A DNA stretch of 64,000 nucleotides from Tipula vernalis (lineage: Eukaryota > Arthropoda > Insecta > Diptera > Tipulidae). The stretch spans positions 136,422,326 to 136,486,325 of the forward strand of contig OY282558.1 in the NCBI GenBank assembly GCA_958295665.1, written 5' to 3'. A program made the position numbers and the translations under genes. Below are positions 19,070 through 31,580 of this stretch, piece after piece; position 1 is the stretch's first letter, and each line of letters begins with the position of its first letter. The notes under the pieces are model-generated. The model searched no databases. It was not told where the DNA came from and worked only from the letters and a program-made list of their open reading frames with translations.

Positions 19070-21790
19070 ATTTTTTAAACAATCGTGCTCGAGTATTGGA
19101 CGCAATTGAATCAAAGCCATCCCAGTCCATAACAACATCGAAATCAACAGCTATATCGTTAAATAAGGAATCGAATAAGCCATTCATTAAAAATTACTCC
19201 AGAGGATCCACCCGAGTGTTCGCAACTGCTACAACACCAACTAATGTATATTGTAGTCTGTGTGAGTCCAAATTACATTACGCGTCGCAGTGCTCGCAGT
19301 TTATTCAACTCAGCGCTTCGGAGCGAATTAACAAAGTCAACCAGTTAAATTTATGAATCAATTGCCTACGTTCGGGCCATTCCGTAGACACGTGTCGGTC
19401 GCGATTGTGCAATGTTTGTCGACAAAGGCATCACACATTGCTCCATTCACACTTCGAAAAAACGCAGTCGTATTCTGCGAATTCAAATATTTCTAATCAT
19501 ATGTCTAATATCTCGTTACAGGCAGATTCGTCAGGTCAAACGGCGTTAACTGCGCATTTGACTGAGGAAATTGCAATCAGAGAAGTCTGTGTAGCATTGG
19601 AAGGTGCGCAACCGGAAGGTTACATTTGGTTGTCAACTGCGATAGTGAACATTCAGGATTCTTGCGGAATGGTACATCCGTGTCGAGCTCGGTTAGATGC
19701 AGCCGCGCAATCCAATTTTCTTACGCAAGAGATGGCTGATAAACTAAAACTATTGCATCAGTCTAGCAAAACGAAGATTAAAGGTATTAGCGGAATAACA
19801 GCGGTCGTGCAATCAGCTGTGTCCACAACAATAGCCTCACGATTAACATCATACTTAAAACATCTTCAATTTAAGGTCGTACCGAACATTACTTGCAAAC
19901 TTCCACACAAATACAACAGTGTGAAGAATTGGTTAATTCCCTCGCATATAAAATTAGCCGATCCTCAATTTAATATTCCGCAACAAATCGACGCGCTAAT
20001 TGGAGTTGAATGCTACTATGAATGTCTGCTTATGGAGCAGGTTTGTTTACACAAAAGATTACCAGTACTTCAAAACACGTCATTCGGTTTTATCAATGGA
20101 TGTAAAATGGAAGGTATCTCGAATGATTCCATTGCGCTTAATGTTACGATTGATTCAGCGGATACTACGCTTCTAGAAGAATTGAAACAACTTTGGCAAC
20201 TCGAACCAGTCACAAATCTAGGCCATTTTACACCCGAAGAAAAAGAATGTGAGAACATTTTTGTCAAAACTTATTCCAGAGATGCTTCCACTGGTCGCTA
20301 TACCGTGGAGCTACCGTTCAACGAAAATATTTCAAAATTGGGTGACTCAAAACAAGCAGTGTTAAAAAGGTTCATGTACTTAGAACAACGACTCGAGCGT
20401 AACGAAGATTTAAGGAATCAGTACATCAAATTCGTGGCTGAATATATTAGCTTGGGTCATATGGAACCAGTTTCTGATGATACTGCTGACCAATCGAACA
20501 GTTTTTATTTACCGCACCACGCCATAATAAAACCAACAAGCTCGACCACCAAATGTCGCGTCGTCTTCGATGCATCGGCAAAAGGTTCATCAGAACTTTC
20601 GCTAAACGACGTCTTACTTACCGGTCCAACTATAAAAAACGATTTATTTTCAATTGTGCTACGATTCTGCAAGCATAATATCGTATTCACGGTGAATATC
20701 GAAAAAATGTACCGCCAAGTTTGTATAAAAAAGGAACATCGAAGGTACCAACGAATATTATAACAAAACGAACGCAAAAACCCAATCCAAACATATAAAA
20801 TGCGAATCATAACATATGGAACATCGGCGGCACCGCATTTAGCACAACGAACGTTGAAGCAAATACAAATTGACGAATCGGAGAACTATCAGCTACCAGC
20901 CTATATCATGGATGACTTCTACATGGATGATGAACTTACAGGTGCATCTACTGAAGAAGAAGCTTACAGAATCGCACAACAACTGTCAAACATGTTAACA
21001 AAGGGAGGCATGAAACTAAGAAAGTTTTCATCAAACTCTACTGCATTGCTGCAGCAAATTACAATCGATGATCGAGAACAACAATTGAGTTTAGACGAAA
21101 CTCCTACTAACCAAACAATAAAGACCCTCGGTATAAAATGGAACCCGATTGAAGATGTAACGTTCAACGTTGATTATCTTGAACCAAATCGAACGGTAAC
21201 AAAGCGAATGTTATCAGAGGTAGCGCAGGTATTCGACCCGCTGGGATTTCTAGGCCCAGTAATCGTAACAGCAAAATTATTTCTACGGCTTTGGCAATTT
21301 CAAATTGCATGGGATGATCCACTCCCGCAACATGAGGCCGAATTTTGGAAGAATTTCCGACGTGAACTACCACCAATTCAAACACTTAGGCTTCCGCGCT
21401 GGGTCAATACTGATGGTAAGCGTATAGAATTGCATGGTTTTGCTGCTGCAAGCAATTCAGCGTATGGTGCTTGCATTTATGTGAAATGAATCAATGATAA
21501 CAATGAAATAACGGTTCAATTAATATGCAGTAAAAGTCGAGTCGCACCGCTAAAAAATGTTACCATACCACGTTTGGAATTATGCGCCGCACTGCTTCTA
21601 CCACGACTCGTTAAAAAGACTATGAATCCCTTGAAATTGAAGATCGAAAAAGCAACGCTATGGTCAGACTCAACCATAGTTCTAGCATGGCTTAAAACGC
21701 CTACTAACTTATTGAAAACGTTCATCGTCAGTCGGGTGAGTGAAATACAAGAGCTAATGTCGTCAATCGTATGGAGGCATATTGATGGAA
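19057..21790 (+). pseudogene. BEL/Pao polyprotein: zinc knuckles, protease, RT, RNase H
   Basis: One frame with stops only at 19354-19356, 20761-20763 and 21487-21489. In order: zinc knuckles (CSLCESKLHYASQC and CNVCRQRHH), then an aspartic protease region (RARLDAAAQSNFLT, where the usual D-S/T-G triad reads D-A-A). An RT follows (YLPHHAIIK, VVFDASAK, LNDVLLTGP) with FYMDDELTG as catalytic box, then a PLGFLGP linker and RNase H (ELHGFAAASN, LWSDSTIVLAWL). In the first RT motif the expected Asp before IEKMY reads Asn (20695-20697). The polyprotein cannot be functional. Confidence 0.85.
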
Positions 21791-23200
21791 AATTATGTAA
21801 ATCCAGCGGACATAATATCGAGAGAAATTATGCCCAACGAAATCAGCGCATTCAACACCTTGAAAAGTTGGTGGACTGGACCAGCCTTTTTATATGAACA
21901 TTATTGTGAAGCTCTCAACACGAATATCGACATATTGTCCATTGAATTGCCCGAATTAAGGCCCATTGGCCGAGTGTCATTGCATACTCACGCGACTCCG
22001 GTTGACGATTATAGTTTACTTCAACTCTATTCCTCATTTGTCACGTTACTGAGAGTCACTTCAAATTGTCTTCGATTTATAGACCATGCTCGAAAGTCGC
22101 ATGACCACCGAATATTTCAATCAACGCTGTCAGCTTAGGAAATGTTGCGCGGACGAAACTGCGTAATAAAAATGGTGCAGCTTCAATCGTTCTCAGACGA
22201 ACTTAAGAGTTTGCAAAAAAATGGCGAAGTAAGACCGAAAAGCTCGCTTAAGCAATTGGCACCATTTCTTGATCCATCCGGAATCATTCGTGTTGGAGGA
22301 AGACTCCGGCACAGCAACTTAACGTTTGATCGCAAGCATCAAATTCTCATTCCGGACAAACATCATGTCTCTACGATTATAATGCGTCACCATCACGAAA
22401 AGTAGTTTCACTGTGGGCCGCATCGACATAGTAAAACCCAAGCAAAGGGGATGGTTAATCAATGCGTCAGATGTTTTAAATTAAAATCCAAACCAATGAC
22501 ACAACTCATGGCCGATTTACCCGCAGACCGTGTAACATCTAATCGTGCATTTAACATCGTCGGCGTTGATTACTGCGGACCATTTATGACGCGCAACCAA
22601 AACCCTCGTAGCTCGGCGCAATATAAATCGTATATTGCAGTTTTTGTTTGCTTTTGCACAAAGGCGCTTCATCTGGAGGTGGTTAGTGACCTTACCAGCA
22701 AATGCTTTTTGGCCGCCCTAAGGAGATTCATAGCCAGACGGGGAAAGCCGGCTACCATGTACAGTGATAACGGCACTAATTTTGTGGGAGCAAACAACAT
22801 ACTCCAAGAGTTCAACACCTTCATCAATGCTAATGCCAACGAGATTATAAGGTCCTGCTCTACCGAAGGAATTGTCTGGAAATTCATACCTCCCGGCTCA
22901 CCTCATCACGGCGGAAAAAAAATGGAACAAGATTCAATCCATGGTTCAGTCTTTTTGGAAGAGATGGTCGAAGGAATATCTGAACACGTTACAACAGCGT
23001 TCAAAATGAATTTCATTTAAACTAGATATTCGTATTGGACAACTAGTATTCGTATGTGACGAACGTTTACCACCCGCATCTTGGCTATTAGGACGAATCG
23101 TTGAAATCCATCCAGGGCGCGATGACCGAACAAGAGTTCCATCCGTCAAAATCAAATCTGGTATAATACGACGAGCCATTACAAAGGAAGAATCTGACTG
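21782..23200 (+). pseudogene. BEL/Pao RNase H end, integrase and C-terminal domain
   Basis: A second frame, with stops at 22136-22138 and 22403-22405. It holds NPADIISR, the integrase zinc-binding region (RVGGRLRH, then CVRCF) and the core with GVDYCGPF and MYSDNGTNFVGA. At about 22915 an internal deletion removes the region expected to carry the catalytic Glu. The next frame gives FWKRWSKEYLNTLQQRSK and PPASWLLGRIVEIHPG, the DUF5641-type C-terminus of BEL integrases. Confidence 0.85.
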
Positions 23201-23250
23201 TATTAGCAATTGTCTAATGTTGAAAAATAATGTTTCAACGCGCGGCGGGA

Positions 23251-23522
23251 TGTCAACCGCTGTACTGTCAAATATAACAAAAGTTACCGGTTGAGTCCTG
23301 CCATCTATCGAAATTACGAGAATTATTTTTAATACGAGTATGTGCTTCACACTAAGTTGTCGATAAAACAAAGGTTCTTAATGAAAAATAAAAATTTGTG
23401 TAAAAAAATAAAGAAAAGAAAAAACACGATTATATCTTAAATGTGTGTTAATCATTCCTAGAAAAAAAAAATAAAAAATGTTTAATACAGTCCACAAATA
23501 ATATCGTCTCGAAGCTCGAACA
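23251..23522 (+). repeat. BEL 3' LTR
   Basis: Begins TGTCAACCGC directly after a purine-rich GGCGGGA (candidate polypurine tract) and ends CTCGAACA before the AACTC duplication. It contains several AATAAA-like signals (about 23400-23475). Confidence 0.75.
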
Positions 23523-23632
23523 AACTCTACTGGTGAAAGCGAAAAACGCTTGCAGAACTCGAAAGAGAAAACGGATCTGTTCACCAGTCGGCACTAGCGA
23601 TAAAAAAACTAAGAAAAACTATCACATTAAAC

Positions 23633-26083
23633 ATGGAAGCTACTGAAGCAGGGGAAGTGGCAAGAGAATCTGAAAGAAAGAAAAGAAAAGCAGAATCAAC
23701 GCCAGAATATGTGGAGCAAGCAAAGCAAACATCAACTTCGAGCAATTTATCAACTGAGCACAACGTGGAAAATCAAACGAAAAAGAGAAAAAACAGCCTC
23801 CACCTATTAATATTCTTAATATCAAAGACTATGCGGCGACTATTCGACATAAATCACGGATAAAGATTTCATGCTGGTAGCACTAAATGACGATGTCTGG
23901 AAGGTAAATGTCCCAGATTCAGATAACTATAAAGCTTAACGCTGAAAAAAGAGAGAACTGGGGGAAAATATCCCAAAAATTCATGGCATTCGATCAATTC
24001 AAAATATGAAAGTCAGAATTGAATCAGTAAGGAAAAAGTCACTTCTGATAGTTCAGTGCTGCTGAATATATTCCTCATATGCCAAAATACATGGTTACAG
24101 ATTTTACCACGCCATCTATCCATTAGAAAGAGCAAAAGGCAAATCTGTTAATCTTATTAAGGAGAATATAAAACACAATGAAGAAGTAAAAGTTGAATCT
24201 ATGCAAATCAGCAATATACTGTCTACCACAACATAACTTGAAAATAGAAGATTATAAAGAACTGTATAACAATATGGGGCGATGCTTCATTATTAGCAGT
24301 GACTTCAATGCAAAAAACACCTACTGAGGTTCCAGAGTTATAACACTATAAAAGGAAGAGATATGTTCGAGGCAGGAAAATATTTAAATGCAATTTTCAT
24401 TGGCTCACTAACTTACTGGGATCACTCTCCTGTTGAAGAAATCCTTGCAAGACTCTCTAATAAGAATACTAATTGGAACCTTTTTCATGACCTCTTGCAG
24501 CAAAACATCGATCTTCAAGTACCAATAAGAAACACCATACACGTCGAAGAGGAAATGGAACGGCTAATGGAACATATAGAAAATGCTGCATGGCAAAGTA
24601 CTCCATTCAGTTATGTAAATAGCATCAGTAGTAAAAATTATCCACTTGAAGTGGGAGAGCTTGTGGCAAAGAAACAAAAAGCATGAAAACTTTGACAAAT
24701 AAATCGAAAAACAGAAAATAGAACCGCGCTTAATAACCTGTGTAAAAAATTGAAATCTTTCATCAGAATAGTTATTAATGAAACAATTACTATATATTTG
24801 TCTTCAATCACTGGCCAAAAAGACTCTGAATACTCCTTATGAAAAAGCAACGAAAGTACTTAAGAGACCAACAATTTCGACTGCACCCATCAGAAATGAT
24901 GATGGAAGATTGGCCTGAAGCAGTAAACAAAAAGCTGATCTGCAAGATACCTCGAAGAATCATTTCAAGCGTTACCCGCGGAAATTAAAAATCTAAACGA
25001 GAAAAGCTGCCAGATATGACTTAATAACTGGACCAATCATTAAAGAATTACCAAATAAAGCGATACGCAAGCTTCTACATACATATATTCAATGCTGAAT
25101 TTAGGCTAGGATACGATCCAAGGCAGTGGAAGGTGGCAGACGTAATCATGATCTTAATGCCAAACAAAAAATGTAACGATAAAAAGTCATTCAGACTGAC
25201 ATCCACACTCCCAACCATTTTGAAGATATTTGAAAAACTGCTTCTGAGGACAATTAAGCCCCTACTGGTGGATAGAAATCTTATTCCTATCCACCAGTAT
25301 GGTTTCAGAAAAAACCACTCGACTGTAGACCAAGTTCATAGAATCGCAGATATTATAGATCGTACAATGGAATCGAAAAAGTTTTGTTCAAATTAAGGTA
25401 CGAAGAGGATTTTTCGGAGCAAAAGAAAATTTCAGCCGGCCTACCGCACGATATCGTACTGGGCCACATCTTGTACTTCCCGCATACTCGGGACGTGCCA
25501 CCAATGGAAAATCCAACCATAGCAACTTATGCTGATGATACTGCAATTTTTGGCAGTTGGGAATAATGTGGTAGAAACTCCAAATAAACTTCAAGCATCG
25601 ATTAATACAGTCATCAAACTGGATGAAAAAATGAAGAATCAAACTCAACGAAGCCAAAACTGTGAATGTGAATTTTACTAATAAAACGAATTCTAACAGA
25701 ACCCCAATCATAATCAACACTAAACAAATTACTTATACGAATGCGGCGAAATATCTTGGTATGACGCTAGATTCCAAGTTAAAGTGGAAAGAACATCCTT
25801 AAAAGAAAAAGAAGGAGCTGAACATGAAGTATGGGAAATATCAAGCTGATATAAACATTCTAGAACAAAGTACTGCGGAATATTGTAAGTGCCCCGTGGT
25901 ATATTAGAAATGAAGACCTCCACCGAGGCTTAAAGATGAAATACATCAATGAGGTAATTGTGGTTTATGCTCTAAAGCATAATGATTCACGTCTCCGACA
26001 GCAGAAAAGCATAGAGATATGCAGTATCCTGGGAAGACCGATGGCAGTAAAACATCTGCAAAGGATCAAGCCAATAAACCTAT
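23633..26083 (+). pseudogene. Jockey-type LINE, broken ORF1 and ORF2
   Basis: ORF1 starts at 23633 with a Lys/Glu-rich region. It shifts frame near 23790 into PPPINILNIKDYAATIRHK and FMLVALNDD, the domain before the CCHC knuckles in jockey ORF1. The endonuclease is reduced to SDFNAKNTY and YLNAIF fragments (about 24300-24400). A linker follows at 24363-24860. RT parts lie at 25133-25566 (LPTILKIFEKLL, QYGFRKNHST, then YADDTAIF), with a deletion between them. The C-terminal PWYIRNEDLHRGLKM to RIKPINL with its stop is at 25884-26083. It lies directly right of the BEL insertion. Confidence 0.82.
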
Positions 26084-27281
26084 AAAATGGGATCTAACAA
26101 CCATACCACATCTTTTTGGCCCCCTGGATTAAAAGAATGTAACTTCCAAGTTCGTAACGACGGACTTGTAGATTGATTGCAACTTTGAATTGACCAATTT
26201 TCAAATAATTTTGATTGTACGACATCAGGAAAACTGTTCTTCTATAAGCATTCGAGTTGATATTACAGCTAGAATTCCTTCAGGTCTCCTAAAGCCTCCT
26301 CCTCCGAACGCCTCCTTAGCTTGCTGTGAACCAGAATATTACAAATTCAAATAATCCTCACGCTTTGATAACATTGCTATATTCGTTCAAACCAATTAAA
26401 ATGTCCGAGTCTAACAATCCTCCTTGATGTGATTGGTTATTCGGGTTGGCAGTAAATTTCAGTTCTCCTCACTGCCATATAAGAAACATTCGCAACTTTG
26501 GAGGCGCAAATTCAGAATTACAACAGTAGTATCAACTTTTTGAAGAATCCAAATTAGTTTACCACATTAAGCAAATGATAAATTTTCGCTCCATCGCGAT
26601 CTCAATATTTGCCGTACATGAGGAGGCCGTTAAACCCACCAAATATCATATGCGTCGTGTTATGATAATCAAAGATTCATCGTTGACCAATAGACCAATA
26701 GAATATGAGCTATGCAAACAAGTAGAGGCTATTTTGAATCCCCGGTTCACCACCCCACTCACATAAGTTCCTGAAGGTATATCGATTCTTGGACTTGGAC
26801 ATTTTCTGATAACGTCAAACTGAAAGTCAAACTACTTCAACATTCAGAAAAATTCGTATAAATCTTTATTTCCGGTTGAAATATAGTATTGACAAAGTTG
26901 TTCCTTATTAGCTTTTTAATAAACTACTTCTTGTCATTATGAGATTAGCTACCACTATGGCAAACATTTTGATCTATCGCGAAATCCTTTACCTTAGGGC
27001 TATAGTGAGCTTTAATAGACTGACATACAGATGATGCTCGTGTGAAATTTGTTCTAACTTGGCTCTTTAATTACAAAAATCTATGTTAAGGGAAATTGAG
27101 AGCCAACTTGATCCGTTTTACTTGGTTTGGTCTTAAATAGTTCCTTCTAACCCAAAGATTGTACCAAATATTTTTGAGTAGCAGTTGTGTCTCTAAACAA
27201 ATTTAACGACATCCCAAAATATAGAAAATAATGGACTTTAGGCGCAAAGTTTGAATTTTTTTTTATTTAGGCCATCTAAGC
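26084..27281. other. AT-rich DNA without recognised gene
   Basis: A 63-codon open frame at 26575-26766 has no recognisable motif and is not called. Nothing else seen. Confidence 0.45.
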
Positions 27282-27296
27282 CAGTGTTTCTCAACC
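27282..27296 (+). repeat. hAT-like terminal repeat remnant
   Basis: CAGTGTTTCTCAACC differs by one base from the CAGTGGTTCTCAACC end typical of many hAT transposons and their MITEs. No partner end with an 8-bp duplication was found. Confidence 0.4.
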
Positions 27297-27359
27297 GATG
27301 ATACGTGGAAATATTTCTACTCGTCCGTGGGAAGTCTAAACGTAAATCTATTCGTATTG

Positions 27360-27697
27360 AAATGTTTTAAATTTCGATCCTGAAAACTAACTCAACTCCC
27401 AAATCAATCCCTAACTGAACTTCATAACTCATTCTTCAGCTCAATCTCCTACTCAATTTACAACACAACCTCCATCCGCATCGCAACGTATTGCCCAACG
27501 AAACCATCGAATCAACCGCCGACCCAACTCTCCATCAAATCACCAATTCAACCCCTAATTAACTTTCAAACCATCCCTTAACCTAACCCACTAAATAACT
27601 TCCAAATAATTTTCTAACCGAACCCCTCACTCAACCCCAAGGTAACTCAAACCCAACTCAGCTTAGCTCGAACCAAATCTCAACCATCTACTCAACC
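27360..27697 (-). repeat. AACTCAAC-rich low-complexity array, left part
   Basis: Degenerate tandem short units around CAACTCAACCC and AACTCAATC. It is the reverse complement of the array at 46.8-48.8 kb and continues at 28461 after a LINE insertion. Confidence 0.75.
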
Positions 27698-27711
27698 ATG
27701 TACATTTTCAA

Positions 27712-28446
27712 GGTGGTTTGGCGTCTATTGGAGGGGGGGACCAAAGTTGAGTAGATTAATCTACCAGCTCCGTAACCTTCCAGTAGGGTGCGCATCACGT
27801 GAGCTGTTCTGGTCTTGTCATTAGGCAGCTGCGTGATGGGTACAATTGTGTAAGGGGTAACCTGTTCACAATTTGCAAGTGTGCGTGCTGCCTCCTCGTG
27901 GCAACCACTGGTAACTAAGGCCATTTGGCACAGGCTAAAGTACGGCGCTAAAGGAGAAACCCTTGACAAAAAACCCTAATCTTAGGTGGAACAGCATATG
28001 TCGATGGATGAATGGCTGGTAGGTTAATCAGTTCAAAATATGCGGACTCTGGATACCAGGCACCCTCCAGTTTTATTTAGACTTCCTGTAGTAAAGCTGG
28101 GTGACCTACAGGCAATTTGCAATTCCCAGCAACTCGTAAGAGTAAAATCAAATGGAATACGGGGCAGGAGTAGGAATATACGGGAATGGGACAACCCTCT
28201 CGAAGTCCTTGGGCTCTAATGCTACCGTCTTTCTCGCGGAACTACATGCTGTAGTAAACATCTAGGAGGGAGAGCAATAAGCCCAGATAGTATGTATCAT
28301 GGTACCGGGAGGCAGTATTGTCATGTTCATTAAGAACCTGAATATTGACTGGACGGATAATTAAGCAGGGCCAGCACAATAGATCTTTAAGGTCGCAGTG
28401 CGAAGTGGCTGATCGCCCGCATGGCCCTCCAATAATAATAATAATA
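27712..28446 (+). mobile_element. 5'-truncated LINE (R1/LOA/I-like) with RNase H and (TAA)n tail
   Basis: Flanked by the 14-bp duplication ATGTACATTTTCAA at 27698-27711 and 28447-28460. The plus strand encodes an RNase H piece, YGAGVGIYGNGTT to FLAELHAVV (about 28155-28260), with the RNase H Glu in the AELHA motif. The insert ends in ATAATAATAATAATAAT, as in I- and LOA-related LINEs. The first ~300 bp do not read as LINE on the plus strand, and the 93-codon minus frame there (27688-27969) has no known motif. A 5' inversion is possible. Confidence 0.78.
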
Positions 28447-28460
28447 ATGTACATTTTCAA

Positions 28461-28760
28461 TGATCAACTCAACCCCGAAATAAACACCCACAAACCTTCA
28501 ACTTGACTTCACTCAAATATAATACGACTTCAACTCAAAGACTCTTCAACCCTAACTCAATCTCAACTCAACCCAAAAGTTAACGTTCAAATCCAACACC
28601 AAATCAACACATTCCAAAAAAATACATAATTACATCAATTAAACTCAGAATAATTGAAAGTATCAGAATAACTCAACTCCCAACCCAACCCATAAACTCT
28701 ACCCCAAGCTCAAACCCTAAATCAACATGGTCCGAAAACTAAAGAAGTATATAAACTCAA
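28461..28760 (-). repeat. AACTCAAC-rich array, right part
   Basis: Continuation of the array at 27360-27697. At about 28727 it holds ATGGTCCGAAAACT, the complement of an anchor block found repeatedly in the 46.8-48.8 kb array. Confidence 0.7.
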
Positions 28761-28879
28761 CTGAATTTCATCCTTTATGTCGAACCCCGACGTTTGTCTG
28801 CCAAAACATTGTAATGGCCCTAATCCAGGACCCATTATAACGGGACTGAGAGTCATTTCTGAGCGGCCATTTTGGCCAT

Positions 28880-29335
28880 TTCAGAGTCCATCTCGGCGGA
28901 ACTTGGTTGCAGTGACGACGATGGAGGTTCTGGGAGAAAAAGGCAAATACCTAATTTTATTAATGCAATTAGGCCAGAGGTCCTAGATTCGTAACTTGCT
29001 AGTCCGCATTTTAGCAATTTAGTTAAAATGTGTCGGAAGAGGCCTCATTATCAGATCATATGCACATCAGATTAGATTTGGGGGTCTAGACCATGCAGCA
29101 GCTGGAGATTAGAACACCAAAACTGACCGACTGTCCTCGGTTATAAAGCCTCCAGAGGGATTGGAGTTCTGTTCAAACAAGTTGCATACCTTATACACTT
29201 GGCTTACGAGAACAGTTACCCGGTTAAGTGAAGAAAGTCAACTAAGATGGTCGTTTGGTGGAACGGGGCGCTGGGTTATTCAACATGGCTAAACGCACCG
29301 GTGAATGAGGCAAAACCTGGAGAAATTTTTGTGAG
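28880..29335 (+). pseudogene. Possible LINE endonuclease end fragment
   Basis: A short INPEVLDS-like stretch (about 28955-28985) and KMVVWWNGALGYSTWLN (about 29246-29295) resemble the end of the endonuclease and the linker of R1/LOA-type LINEs. Several stops. Weak call. Confidence 0.35.
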
Positions 29336-29433
29336 GGAATCAATTAATTGTCCTCTGCAGCTTATCTATGTGGGCATCGTTAAATACAAGCGATTAGAAT
29401 GAAACAAAATTTAAATCAAAGTGGTATGACGAA

Positions 29434-29874
29434 ATGAGGTTGGTAGTATTCGTTTCAAATCTGAAAGATCAACTAGGATCAATGTTTAGAGCCATGAAAC
29501 CCGTCGTTCTACCGACAGCCAGAACTTATTGTTTAAAGGAACAAAACACCGTTTACATGAGGAATAAAGTTTTTGGTACAGAGCAAATACAACTCACAAA
29601 ACCAGCGGTACCACCACGTGTACAGATGTATAAACCTAGTTATGTCACAAACTTCCCTAGACATGCAAATAACAATCAATTCTTTAATCCCAATAACAAT
29701 TTATACCCGCCGCGTAATGATCACCAATATTTTAATCATCGACTATTTACTAACCATAATCAATTCGCTAACAGTCGCGGGCTACCACCAAAACCCGATC
29801 AAAGGAAATTCGAGCCCATGGATACAAGTTCAAATAGTAACACATATAGGCAACCTACATTCGCGCAATAAAAA
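29434..29874 (+). pseudogene. Gag C-terminal part of the errantivirus-like gypsy
   Basis: 145 residues, very rich in Asn, Pro and Phe in the second half (NNNQFFNPNNN, PPRNDHQYFN), as usual for the C-terminal gag of env-bearing gypsy elements. No CCHC knuckle is seen. Followed by a stop at 29869-29871 and further similar sequence to about 29990. Confidence 0.65.
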
Positions 29875-30114
29875 CCTTCTAACTTTAATAATCCACGTCA
29901 ATATAATTTCAACATAAATGGACCGCCCAGATTCCAATCAAAGGAATTGTACAATATTTCCACCAATCCTCATGATTACGAAACAACATGTACAAATTGA
30001 AAATTATGAAGAAACGTACGTTCAACTTATAGAAAATACACCAGAAGAACCATCCCATATAATTGAAATAGAAGATGAGGATTTTCACCGAACCTCATCG
30101 GCGGATACGGCTAC

Positions 30115-30531
30115 TTGAGCCTACTAACTAATCAGCATCAAACAGGGTATCAATTACCTTACATAAACTTAAAATTCAACCAAACAAATTACAAATTTTT
30201 AATAGACACCGGATCCACTAAATCTTTCATCAATCCCGACATAATTAATAAAGAATGCATTCAAAAAATCAAACCCTTGACCATCGCTACTTTGTTCAAC
30301 AATAATACCACTGTCGACCAAATGGTAGTATTAAAAGGCCTAAAAGAATTCGAAACAACTGAACCATTACAATTTATTTTATTTAAATGCCATGACTATT
30401 TTCAAAGTCTAATTGGAATGGAGATTATGCAAAAATTAAAAGTCACCCTGGATCTAGAAAATTCTAAGATAATTACACCTACAATAGAAATCCCTATACA
30501 ATACAAATTACAGTATAACACCAAGGAGTAA
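30115..30531 (+). CDS. Gypsy aspartic protease fragment
   Basis: 138 residues. FLIDTGSTKSFINP at about residue 32-45 is the protease active site with an intact D-T-G, followed by the flap region and LIGMEIMQKL. The open frame stops at 30531. The pol linker (VPVTVSNGEIYLKTQVL, about 30545-30600) follows in another frame. Confidence 0.8.
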   Translation: MSLLTNQHQTGYQLPYINLKFNQTNYKFLIDTGSTKSFINPDIINKECIQKIKPLTIATLFNNNTTVDQMVVLKGLKEFETTEPLQFILFKCHDYFQSLIGMEIMQKLKVTLDLENSKIITPTIEIPIQYKLQYNTKE

Positions 30532-30781
30532 ATTAGTTGCAAAAGTTCCAGTAACTGTATCCAATGGAGAAATCTACCTTAAAACTCAAGTGCTGAGAAA
30601 TAACCTCATAATACCAGAGGGAGCTTATACAAGTATTAATAATTTCGCCTACGTAAAAGTAGTAAACTATCGGCCTCAACAGCAACAATTCGCTGTAGAA
30701 CATCCAATAGAATGCGAAGAATGTCTACAAAAAACGATAGCGAAGACATCACTCAATTAATACGGACGAGTCACCTTAATT

Positions 30782-31580
30782 ATGAAGGCATCGTGCCAAA
30801 AAAAGAAAGATGCATCAGGTGAAACCAAATTGAGAATGGTTATAGACTACAGAAAGCTTAATAAAAAAACCATTGAAGGCAGATATCCACTCCCTAATAT
30901 CACGGACATCTTGGACAAACTCGGGAAGTGCATATATTTCACCACGTTAGACTTAGCCTGTGGATTCCACCAAATCGAGGTAAATCCAAACGATATACAA
31001 AAAAACTGTTTTTTCCGTTGAATTCGGGCACTACGAATAAGTTCGTTAGGAATGCCCCAAACGCGAATCTGAAAGTCCAATTGGACAAATCGGAATTCTT
31101 GCACAAAGAGTTGGCCTTATTGGGACATATAGTCATGTCGGATGGAGTAAAGCCCAATCCGGACAAAATTAAAGCGATACGAAATTATCCGCTAACCAAA
31201 ACCTTATAAAACAAATAAAGAGTTTCTTGGGACTGTTAGGGTACTATAGGAAATTCATAAATAATTTTGCAAAAATTACAAAACCAATGACAGAATGTCT
31301 AAGAAAAGATGCTTCTATCACAATCAACGATAAATACAATACATAAAATGCTTTGAAGATAGTAAAGAATTACTCTGTAATCGACCTATTCTGTAATACC
31401 CGGATTTTTCGAAACTCTTCCTCGTTACTACAGACGCCAGCAATATGGCTATAGGATCAATATTATCACAGGGATAAATCGGACAAGATCTGCCTATTTG
31501 TTACGCTTCTAGAACGTTGACAAAAACGGAAGAAAATTATTCCTCGATCGAAAAGGGATTGTTAGCCATAGAAATACTTT
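30782..31580 (+). pseudogene. Gypsy RT and RNase H start, with internal deletion
   Basis: [27 protein letters not shown] and [15 protein letters not shown] are intact RT blocks (30838-30985). A deletion near 31020-31060 then removes the fingers-palm middle, including the YxDD box. [19 protein letters not shown] (about 31109-31165) follows, then [14 protein letters not shown] and the RNase H opening to about 31575, where the sequence flips strand. Confidence 0.8.

Larger units (their letters stand above)
19001..23522 (+). mobile_element. BEL/Pao retrotransposon with 5-bp target duplication, 5' LTR mostly lost
   Basis: The 3' LTR lies at 23251-23522 (272 bp, TGTCAACC to GAACA). The left end at 19001 starts with the same TGTCAACC but matches only 69 bp, then runs straight into gag-pol coding sequence. 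AACTC flanks both sides (18996-19000 and 23523-23527), the 5-bp duplication usual for BEL/Pao. Pol reads in one frame to about 21790 apart from three stops, then in a second frame. The element therefore seems moderately recent. Confidence 0.85.

Noticed and set aside
26575..26766. 63-codon open frame
   Set aside because: No motif, no neighbouring context, typical length for chance in this DNA.
27688..27969. 93-codon minus-strand frame inside the LINE insert
   Set aside because: No motif; the insert's RNase H reads on the plus strand. Kept only as a hint of a possible 5' inversion.
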